A stretch of 11,683 nt of DNA. It comes from Acidobacteriota bacterium. GTDB taxonomy: Bacteria; Acidobacteriota; Thermoanaerobaculia; Gp7-AA8. Positions within the stretch are counted from its first letter, which is position 1; every line of letters starts with the position of its first letter. Location of the stretch: contig QHVX01000098.1 of assembly GCA_003222375.1 (NCBI GenBank), positions 1-11,683 on the forward strand. Reading direction: 5' to 3'. The translations under genes and the position numbers were made by a program. The notes below the pieces were generated by a model. It worked only from the letters and a program-made list of their open reading frames with translations. It was not told where the DNA came from and did not search any database. Below are positions 1 through 5,585 of this stretch, in pieces.

Positions 1-55
1 GCCCAGACGGCGAAGGATCTCGTCGATAGGGATCCTTCGCTTCGCTCAGGATGAC
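1..55 (-). repeat. Palindromic spacer repeat, copy 1 (truncated by window edge)
   Basis: This is a hairpin-forming repeat of the family also found at 1178-1252, 3395-3474 and 5498-5565. The inner arms GCGAAGGATCTC (10-21) and GGGATCCTTCGC (29-40) pair with one mismatch around a 7-nt loop. The outer right arm GCTCAGGATGAC lies at 44-55, and its partner lies before base 1. The longer arm, containing GACGGC, is on the left, so this copy has the orientation of copy 2 and is opposite to copies 3 and 4. It ends 2 bp from the stop codon of the DUF1634 gene and could help end that transcript, although no T-run follows. The minus strand is given because in that sense it reads short arm, loop, long arm, like copies 3 and 4. 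Confidence 0.8.
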
Positions 56-57
56 GC

Positions 58-333
58 CTATCCAACCGCGCCGACCGCGAATCCGAACAGCAGGATCAAG
101 AGGACAACGGTCGTAATCGCCGCATACGTCCTGTCGCGCGCACGCACGAAGATGTAGATCGAGAACGCGACCCGCACGACCGGAGTGGCGATGAGCACCA
201 GGAGTCCGGCGGTGATGATCGCCCGCCCGTTCCCTCCAAGAAGCACGATGGTCATCCCGATCACGATGATGGCTGCGCTGAGCAAGCCGCCGATCCGAAG
301 GACCCACGAAATCGCGAGGTCGGGATCTTTCAA
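58..333 (-). CDS. DUF1634 family small membrane protein
   Basis: A 91-residue, very hydrophobic protein with three predicted membrane segments, at about residues 10-32, 38-62 and 70-90. A short basic stretch (VRARDR) lies between the second and third. Sequence character and position match the DUF1634 family, which is typically encoded beside TauE/SafE permeases. Its biochemical role is not established; an accessory subunit of the permease is the natural guess. The start is TTG at 333-331. It overlaps the permease stop codon as TTGA (330-333), so translation is probably coupled, which favours this non-ATG start. At 91 residues it may be slightly short for the family. A palindromic repeat begins 2 bp beyond its stop codon. 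Confidence 0.75.
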   Translation of the reverse strand: MKDPDLAISWVLRIGGLLSAAIIVIGMTIVLLGGNGRAIITAGLLVLIATPVVRVAFSIYIFVRARDRTYAAITTVVLLILLFGFAVGAVG

Positions 334-1166
334 CCGTGGATTCCCTTCAGCAGCATTTGCACGGAAATCAGAACTAGCACGATGACGAAGATGACGCGTA
401 CGGCGCGGCTGCCGATGCGGCCAAGCGTATGCGACCCCAGCATTGCGCCGGCCAGTACTCCCAGCGCGACCGGCGCCGTGAGGATCGGATCGATTTGACC
501 GCGCGCGAAATAAACGCCTGCGCTGGCAGCCGCTGTCACGCCGATCATGAAGTTGCTCGTCGCCGATGAAACCTTGATCGGCAGCTCCATCGCGAGGTCC
601 ATCGCCGGAACTTTCAAAGCGCCCGATCCGATCCCGAGAAGGCCGCTGACGGTTCCGGCGACCAGCATCAGCAACAATCCGAGGCGCGCGCGCACCGGTT
701 CGTAGGCGATGTCGATGCCGGCCGCATCGTCGAAATACGATCCGCTCAACTTCAGATGACGTGTGAAGGCACCGACTTCCGTCTGCTCCTCGGCCAGGCG
801 GCGTCCGCGCAACATCGCGAACGCGGAGTAAGCGAGGATCACACTGAAGAGGATGAAGAGGAACCGTGGGTGCACGATGCCGGCGAGATACGCGCCGATG
901 ATCGCGCCGGTCGTCGTTCCGAGCTCGAGGAACATCGCGACGCGCAAGTTTGCCAAACGGTCACGGACGTAGGACGCCGCCGCGCCGCTGGACGTCGCGA
1001 TGACCGAGATGATCGACGCGCCGATGGCGAGGCGAATGTCAACATGCAGCATCAGCGTGAGCGCCGGAACGACGATGATCCCGCCGCCGAGGCCGAGGAG
1101 CGATCCGAGAAAACCGGCGAGGAATGAGATCGCGGCGACGGTCAGCACGAACAGAAGCGGCGTCAC
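330..1166 (-). CDS. TauE/SafE family anion permease (putative sulfite/organosulfonate exporter)
   Basis: A 278-residue inner-membrane protein with the duplicated layout of the TauE/SafE family (PF01925). The glycine-rich signature occurs twice: FLGSLLGLGGGIIVVPAL at about residues 19-36 and TVSGLLGIGSGALKVPAMD at about 172-190. Each begins a half with several hydrophobic segments. A hydrophilic segment of about 40 residues (120-160) joins the halves. Characterised relatives export sulfite, sulfoacetate or similar anions, but the substrate cannot be read from this sequence. The start is GTG at 1166-1164, giving an N-terminus that runs directly into the first membrane helix. There is no Shine-Dalgarno sequence; a -10-like CATACT ends 6 nt upstream. 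The gene is coupled to the DUF1634 gene by a 4-nt overlap. It is divergent from the first sulfatase-like lipoprotein gene, with repeat copy 2 filling most of the gap. Confidence 0.88.
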   Translation of the reverse strand: MTPLLFVLTVAAISFLAGFLGSLLGLGGGIIVVPALTLMLHVDIRLAIGASIISVIATSSGAAASYVRDRLANLRVAMFLELGTTTGAIIGAYLAGIVHPRFLFILFSVILAYSAFAMLRGRRLAEEQTEVGAFTRHLKLSGSYFDDAAGIDIAYEPVRARLGLLLMLVAGTVSGLLGIGSGALKVPAMDLAMELPIKVSSATSNFMIGVTAAASAGVYFARGQIDPILTAPVALGVLAGAMLGSHTLGRIGSRAVRVIFVIVLVLISVQMLLKGIHG

Positions 1167-1172
1167 AGTCTC

Positions 1173-1178
1173 AGTATG
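1173..1178 (-). promoter_or_regulatory. Possible -10 element of the permease gene
   Basis: On the minus strand CATACT (4 of 6 matches to TATAAT) is followed by GAGACT and then the GTG start at 1166. A start site 6-8 nt after the hexamer would yield a leaderless or nearly leaderless mRNA. No -35 is visible, because the region upstream is repeat copy 2. The same arrangement precedes two other genes in the window (1260-1265 and 5573-5578), which is the main reason to list it. Confidence 0.25.
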
Positions 1179-1252
1179 TCATCCTGAGCCGCAGCGACGG
1201 CGAAGGATCTCAAGCTGCGTAATTCGAGATCCTTCGCTGCACTCAGGATGAC
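1178..1252 (-). repeat. Palindromic spacer repeat, copy 2
   Basis: The outer arms GTCATCCTGAG (1178-1188) and CTCAGGATGAC (1242-1252) and the inner arms GCGAAGGATCTC (1200-1211) and GAGATCCTTCGC (1226-1237) pair perfectly. The loop is 14 nt, against 7 nt in the other copies. The internal spacers are unequal: about 11 nt (including CAGCGACG) on the left and 4 nt (TGCA) on the right. The element is therefore directional, and this copy is reversed relative to copies 3 and 4. It takes up most of the spacer between the divergent permease and lipoprotein genes, so any regulation of the pair lies within it or at its edges. The ATG at 1248-1250, in frame with the lipoprotein gene, is the end of the repeat. 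Confidence 0.85.
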
Positions 1253-1256
1253 GTTT

Positions 1257-1265
1257 TGCGACAAT
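1257..1265 (+). promoter_or_regulatory. Possible extended -10 of the first lipoprotein gene
   Basis: TGC followed by GACAAT (4 of 6 matches to TATAAT) forms an extended -10-like element. It ends 6 nt before the GTG at 1272 that gives the best lipoprotein signal peptide. There is no convincing -35 and no Shine-Dalgarno sequence, which would fit a leaderless transcript. This is inferred from spacing alone. Confidence 0.27.
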
Positions 1266-1271
1266 ACGCGC

Positions 1272-3392
1272 GTGCGCCGTTCCATCCTTACTCTTGCACT
1301 CATCGCCGCCGGATGCCGCGTTCCGGAGCATCTGGTCGAAATCAAAAACGCGCCGATCATCCTCATTTCGATCGACACGCTGCGGTCGGATCGGCTTCCG
1401 GCGTACGGCTATTCGAAGATCGAAACGCCGGCCATCGATCAGTTTCGCGCCGACTCGATTCTCTACGAGCGCGCGTATGCGCACTGCCCGCTGACGCTTG
1501 TCTCGCATGCCAGCATCTTCACCGGCCTGCTGCCGGCCGAGCACGGCGTTCGCGACAACATCGGCTATCAGCTCGAGCCGAAAACGAAGACGCTCGCCGA
1601 AATTCTGAAAGCAAAAGGCTATGCCACCGGCGGCGCGGTCTCGGCGATCGTGCTACGCGGCGAGACCGGTATCAAACGCGGATTCGATTTCTGGGACGAC
1701 GACATCGACATCGATCCGAATTTTCTCAGCATGGGACGTGCGCAGCGCAGCGGCGACGAGACTCGCGAGATCGCGCAGAAGTGGATCGCCGAGCACAAGT
1801 CGCAGCCTTTTTTCTTTTTCTTCCACATTTACGAGCCGCATTCGCCGCACGATCCGCCCGAGCCATTCCGCAGCAAGTATGGCCTGACGTACGACGGCGA
1901 CGTCGCCGCCGCCGACGCCGTCATCGGGCGATTTCTCGATGATCTGCGCGACGAAGGCATCTACGATCGCGCGTCGATCATCCTTCTCTCCGATCATGGC
2001 GAAGGCCTCGGCGATCACGGCGAAGAGGAACACGGAATCCTGTTGTATCGCGAGGCGCTGCAGGTGCCGCTGATGCTGAAGCTTCCGAAGTCGCGACAGC
2101 ATGGCCAGAGCGTGTCGGCGCCGGTCGAGCTGATCGACATTTTTCCCACGATCCTCAATCAGCAAGCGGAGGGACGCTCGCTTCTTGCCAGCGCCACTGC
2201 GGATCGTCCGATCTACAGCGAAACGTACTATCCGCGATTCCATTTCGGATGGAGCGATCTGCAGTCGATGATTTCGGGATCGAATCACTACATCCAGGCG
2301 CCGAAGCCGGAACTTTTCGACATCGTGAAAGATCCCGGGGAGCGACAAAATACGCTGCAGGAGAATCGACGCACGTACGTCGCGATGCGCAATGCGATCG
2401 CGCCGTACATCAAAGCTGCTGCCGCGCCGAAAGCCGTCAATCCCGAGCAGGCGCAGCAACTCGCCGCCCTCGGATACATCGGATCGACGGTCGCGACATC
2501 GCCCGATCAACCCCTTCCCGATCCAAAGGATCACATCGGATCCTCGGGCGACATTCGAAAGGCGTTTCTGGCGTTTCAGGAGAAACGCTACGAGGACGCG
2601 TCGAAAATGTTTGGCGAGCTCCTTCGCCAGAATCCCAACATGCTCGACATCATCGCGGCCCAGGTGCGATGTCTCGAAAAGCTCGGTCGTTATGAGGAAG
2701 CGATCGCGCTGGCCAAGCAGGGCCTGAAGCTTTCACCGTCGTCGACGAATCTCGCCGTCATGATCGGCAACATGGACCTCGAGCTTCATCACTACGATGA
2801 CGCCGAGAAGCACGCGAAGCTGGCGGTCGTCGATCTGCCGACGGAAGCGCATCATCTCCTCGCGCAAATCGCGCTCGAGAAGAATGATTACGCGCGCGCG
2901 GAGGTCGAGGCGAACGCGGTGGCGGGGCCGAAACGCGATCGTCCGTACGCTTTGATGTTGTATGGCCGCATCGCGCAGGCGAAGGGAAATCTCGAGGAGG
3001 CGCTGCGCTACTTCGATCAGGCCGCGGCGATCTCGCAGGCGAAGCATCGTCAGCCGCCGCCGCGGCTGAATTTTCTGCGCGGCGACGCGCTCGCTCGGCT
3101 CGGGCGGGCGGTGGAGGCCGAGCAGGCATTCCGCGCCGAGATTCAGCAGTCGCCGACCGAGCCGCACGCGTACAAGAATCTGATCCTGCTTTACGCGACG
3201 GAAGGGAAGAACTCGGAAGCGACGCAATTGATTTTCTCGCTGGAGAAAGCATCGCCGACGCTGCCGTCGTACATCGCGATCTCCGAGACGCTCAAGATCA
3301 TCGGCGATCTGAATGGATCGCGTTTTTGGGCTGCGCGCGGACTGACCCGATATCCCAACGACCGGCAATTGCAGGCGCTGCGACGCGGATGA
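1272..3392 (+). CDS. Sulfatase-like (alkaline phosphatase superfamily) lipoprotein with C-terminal TPR array, paralog A
   Basis: About 706 residues. From GTG 1272 the N-terminus is MRRSILTLALIAAGC, a lipoprotein signal peptide with Cys15 as the lipidated residue. An in-frame ATG at 1248 belongs to repeat copy 2 and would only prepend 8 polar residues. Residues ~27-380 form a PF00884-type domain. Metal-site motifs are ISIDTLRSDRL (Asp35), HIYEPHSPH (185-193) and SDHGEGLGDHGEEEHG (Asp241/His242, ending near His254). At the nucleophile position, where sulfatases have C/S-x-P-x-R, this protein reads TLVSH (75-79). Thr75 therefore replaces the formylglycine precursor, and the usual Pro and Arg are also changed. 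Thr is the nucleophile in phosphodiesterase and phosphotransferase branches of this superfamily, so phosphate-ester chemistry is at least as likely as sulfate-ester cleavage. A spacer with LAALGYIG (~398-405) leads to roughly eight TPRs (~427-700), probably a protein-interaction surface. Paralog B follows immediately. The substrate is unknown. Confidence 0.85.
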   Translation: MRRSILTLALIAAGCRVPEHLVEIKNAPIILISIDTLRSDRLPAYGYSKIETPAIDQFRADSILYERAYAHCPLTLVSHASIFTGLLPAEHGVRDNIGYQLEPKTKTLAEILKAKGYATGGAVSAIVLRGETGIKRGFDFWDDDIDIDPNFLSMGRAQRSGDETREIAQKWIAEHKSQPFFFFFHIYEPHSPHDPPEPFRSKYGLTYDGDVAAADAVIGRFLDDLRDEGIYDRASIILLSDHGEGLGDHGEEEHGILLYREALQVPLMLKLPKSRQHGQSVSAPVELIDIFPTILNQQAEGRSLLASATADRPIYSETYYPRFHFGWSDLQSMISGSNHYIQAPKPELFDIVKDPGERQNTLQENRRTYVAMRNAIAPYIKAAAAPKAVNPEQAQQLAALGYIGSTVATSPDQPLPDPKDHIGSSGDIRKAFLAFQEKRYEDASKMFGELLRQNPNMLDIIAAQVRCLEKLGRYEEAIALAKQGLKLSPSSTNLAVMIGNMDLELHHYDDAEKHAKLAVVDLPTEAHHLLAQIALEKNDYARAEVEANAVAGPKRDRPYALMLYGRIAQAKGNLEEALRYFDQAAAISQAKHRQPPPRLNFLRGDALARLGRAVEAEQAFRAEIQQSPTEPHAYKNLILLYATEGKNSEATQLIFSLEKASPTLPSYIAISETLKIIGDLNGSRFWAARGLTRYPNDRQLQALRRG

Positions 3393-5491
3393 ACGTCATG
3401 CTGACGCTGAGCAAAGCGAAGCGGAAGCATCTCGTGCGGCGAGATCCTTCGCCGTCTTCGCGGCTCAGGATGACGATCGCACTGGTCGCGCTCCTCGGCT
3501 GCCGTGAATCCGCGGTCATCACCGAGAAACCTCAGGACGTCATCCTCGTCACGATCGATACGCTGCGCGCGGATTCGGTCGGCTTCATGGGCAACACGCG
3601 CGTCAAGACGCCATTTCTCGATCGCATCGCATCGGAGGGCGTCGTCTTCTCGAATGCCCACGCCCACAATGTCGTAACCTTACCCTCACATGTCAACATA
3701 TTGACCGGTTTGTATCCATACCAGCACGGAGTTCGCGACAACGCCGGTTTCAGGCTCGATCCGAAGTTCGCAACCGTCGCGACGACGCTGCGGAAGAATG
3801 GGTACGCCACCGGCGCGTTCGTCGGCGCGTTTCCGCTCGACGCGCGATTCGGACTGAATCAGGGATTCGATCTCTACGACGACAACTACGGAAAAGGGCA
3901 GACCACACTCGACTTCGTGATTCAGGAGCGGCCCGCCGCTGCAGTCCTCGATGCTGCGACGCGATGGTGGAGCTCGAACGCCGGCAAAAAAAGGTTCATG
4001 TGGATCCACCTCTACGATCCGCATGCCCCCTACCGCCCGCCCGAGCCCTTCGCCGCTCAGTACGCCGATGATCCGTACCTCGGGGAGATCGCGTACGTCG
4101 ACGACGCGCTGGGTAAGGCGCTCCCCGCGATGCTCGGCAAGAAGACGCTGCTGATCGTGACTGCGGACCATGGAGAGGCGCGCGGCGATCATGGCGAAGA
4201 GACCCACGGGCTCTTCGCGTACGAATCGACGTTGAAGATTCCGCTCGTCGTCTGGCAATCGAGCATGACGCATCGCGTCGAACCGGCGTACGTGCGTCAC
4301 ATCGACATCGTGCCGACGATCCTCGATCGCGTCGGCATCGCGAAGCCGCCGGCGCTTCTCGGCGCCTCGCTGCTTGCCAGCGCGAATCGCGACTCGTATT
4401 TCGAATCGCTGTCCGCTTCGATCAACCGCGGATGGGCGCCGCTGACCGGCGTGATTCATGGCGGCGAGAAGTACATCGATCTTCCCATCGCGGAGTTGTA
4501 CGACCTCCCGAAGGATCCGAGGGAGCTGAACAATCTGCGCGAGCAGCGGCGTCGCAACGTCGAGGAAGCGCGGCGGATTCTGTCTGCATTTCACGCAGAA
4601 GCGTCGACAGCGACTCGCAACATCTCGCCTGAAGAGGCCGCGCAATTGCGAAGTCTCGGATACGTCAGCGGCACCGCGAGTGGAAAGAAGACGTACACCA
4701 CGGCCGACGATCCGAAGAACCTCGTTGCCATCGACAACAAGATGCATCAGGTGATCGACGCTTACGAGAGGCGTGATCTCGATCGCGCGCTCTCACTCGC
4801 GCGCGAAGTGGTTGCGTCGCGGCCGCAGATGCCCGCCGGTCACGAGCTGCTCGCGTTTGTCTGGCAGCAGCGCGAGCGCGTCGGCGACGCGATCGCGAGC
4901 CTTCGCGAAGCGATTCGCTCCGGCGGGCAAAACGAGAGCATCCGCATGCAACTCGGTCTTTTGTTGACCGAGACCGGCAAAACGGACGAAGCCGTGAAAA
5001 TCCTGGCGCCTCTCGCTAAAGGCAACGACCCCGATGCTTTGAACGCCTACGGCATCGCGCTCGCGGATCAGGGAAAGGTCGACCAGGCGAATCAGCAGTT
5101 TCAGCACGTATTGCAGAACGATCCGAACAACGCGCCGGCGCTGCAGAACCTCGGGATCGTCGCGCTGCGCCGCGACGACGTGCAGTCCGCGCACCAATTC
5201 TTCTCGCGCGCGTTGGAGCTCAATCCGCGATTGCCGCTGGCGCTCAACGCCATGGGGGTGGTGTACGCGCGACAAGGTGACGAAGCGCGCGCGGTCGATT
5301 CGTGGCGCCGGGCGGTCGACGTCGATCCGCGGCAGTACGACGCACTCCTCAACATCGGCCGCGTCGAAGGCCACCGCGGTAACGCTGCCGCCGCGCGGGC
5401 GGCGCTGACGCAGTTCATCAAGACTGCGCCCCCCGAGCGTTACGCCGCCGACATCGCGGCCGCGCGCCAGGCGCTGACGGTGCTGCCGTAA
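3389..5491 (+). CDS. Sulfatase-like (alkaline phosphatase superfamily) lipoprotein with C-terminal TPR array, paralog B
   Basis: 700 residues from ATG 3389, which overlaps the stop of paralog A as ATGA. Other in-frame starts are GTG 3434 and ATG 3470, both within repeat copy 3. The hydrophobic segment and lipobox MTIALVALLGC end at Cys38. Its only nearby basic residues (SSRLR just before it) are encoded by the repeat, so a start upstream of 3470 gives the better lipoprotein signal; the exact start is unresolved. Residues ~50-405 are a PF00884-type domain with metal motifs VTIDTLRADSVG (Asp57), HLYDPHAPYRPP (207-218) and TADHGEARGDHGEETHG (Asp260/His261 to His273). The nucleophile site is TLPSH (97-101): Thr97 replaces the formylglycine Cys/Ser and His replaces Arg. 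LRSLGYVSG (~420-428) ends the domain, and about seven TPRs follow (~450-690). It is a tandem paralog of the preceding gene, and the two are probably co-transcribed. Location is likely periplasmic membrane or cell surface. The substrate is unknown. Confidence 0.85.
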   Translation: MNVMLTLSKAKRKHLVRRDPSPSSRLRMTIALVALLGCRESAVITEKPQDVILVTIDTLRADSVGFMGNTRVKTPFLDRIASEGVVFSNAHAHNVVTLPSHVNILTGLYPYQHGVRDNAGFRLDPKFATVATTLRKNGYATGAFVGAFPLDARFGLNQGFDLYDDNYGKGQTTLDFVIQERPAAAVLDAATRWWSSNAGKKRFMWIHLYDPHAPYRPPEPFAAQYADDPYLGEIAYVDDALGKALPAMLGKKTLLIVTADHGEARGDHGEETHGLFAYESTLKIPLVVWQSSMTHRVEPAYVRHIDIVPTILDRVGIAKPPALLGASLLASANRDSYFESLSASINRGWAPLTGVIHGGEKYIDLPIAELYDLPKDPRELNNLREQRRRNVEEARRILSAFHAEASTATRNISPEEAAQLRSLGYVSGTASGKKTYTTADDPKNLVAIDNKMHQVIDAYERRDLDRALSLAREVVASRPQMPAGHELLAFVWQQRERVGDAIASLREAIRSGGQNESIRMQLGLLLTETGKTDEAVKILAPLAKGNDPDALNAYGIALADQGKVDQANQQFQHVLQNDPNNAPALQNLGIVALRRDDVQSAHQFFSRALELNPRLPLALNAMGVVYARQGDEARAVDSWRRAVDVDPRQYDALLNIGRVEGHRGNAAAARAALTQFIKTAPPERYAADIAAARQALTVLP
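3395..3474 (+). repeat. Palindromic spacer repeat, copy 3 (mixed arms, overlaps a coding start)
   Basis: The right arm (3441-3474) closely matches copy 4: GAGATCCTTCGC, then GTC and CGCG, then GCTCAGGATGAC. The left arm (3395-3433) differs. It begins GTCATGCTGA and ends GGAAGCATCTC, giving a G:G mismatch (3400/3469) and a C:C mismatch (3428/3446) at equivalent places in the outer and inner stems. It also has extra bases, including a CTGACGCTGAGC duplication. The loop is GTGCGGC (7 nt). The element starts 2 bp after the stop of paralog A. It lies in the reading frame that leads into paralog B, and its last bases contain the ATG at 3470. Confidence 0.75.
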
Positions 5492-5497
5492 CCCTTT

Positions 5498-5565
5498 GTC
5501 ATCCTGAGCGTAGCGAAGGATCTCCTTGCACGAGATCCTTCGCCGTCTGCGCGGCTCAGGATGAC
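5498..5565 (+). repeat. Palindromic spacer repeat, copy 4 (cleanest copy)
   Basis: Outer stem GTCATCCTGAGC (5498-5509) with GCTCAGGATGAC (5554-5565), and inner stem GCGAAGGATCTC (5513-5524) with GAGATCCTTCGC (5532-5543): 24 perfect base pairs and a 7-nt loop, CTTGCAC. The internal loop is lopsided, 3 nt (GTA) on the left and 10 nt (CGTCTGCGCG) on the right. It starts 6 bp after the stop of paralog B and ends 20 bp before rnc. With no T-run following, it is not a standard intrinsic terminator. If transcribed it would form a strong hairpin in the rnc leader. Confidence 0.88.
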
Positions 5566-5572
5566 GTGCCCT

Positions 5573-5578
5573 TATACT
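5573..5578 (+). promoter_or_regulatory. Possible -10 element of rnc
   Basis: TATACT matches TATAAT at 5 of 6 positions and is followed by 7 nt and then the TTG start codon of rnc at 5586, the spacing of a leaderless transcript. No -35 is evident, since upstream lies the right arm of repeat copy 4. If active, it would give the rnc operon its own transcription start. Confidence 0.35.
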
Positions 5579-5585
5579 TTATCGA

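Noticed and set aside
1248..1271. ATG 1248 as the start of paralog A
   Set aside because: It is the last part of repeat copy 2, adds only polar residues before the signal peptide, and GTG 1272 gives a standard MRR... lipoprotein signal. It cannot be fully excluded.
1806..1824. T-rich tract (runs of six and five T) in paralog A, a possible slippage or programmed frameshift site
   Set aside because: It encodes a run of Phe just before HIYEPH, and the frame continues intact into conserved motifs on both sides. No alternative frame product is visible.
1899..1922. GACGGCGACGTCGCCGCC-like local palindrome and GCC repeats
   Set aside because: It lies in coding sequence for an Asp/Ala stretch with GC-rich codons, has no counterpart elsewhere, and is what high-GC codon use produces.
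3686..4747. A 353-codon open frame on the minus strand opposite paralog B
   Set aside because: Long antisense frames are common in GC-rich genes. The product has an Arg/Val/Asp-rich pattern typical of the complement of a real gene and no family motif. Similar frames at 1653-2534 and 6022-6975 were rejected for the same reason.
1..5565. Repeated GTCATCC/GGATCTC units considered as a CRISPR-like array
   Set aside because: Copies are separated by whole genes, are inverted relative to each other, have no regular short spacers, and no cas gene is present.
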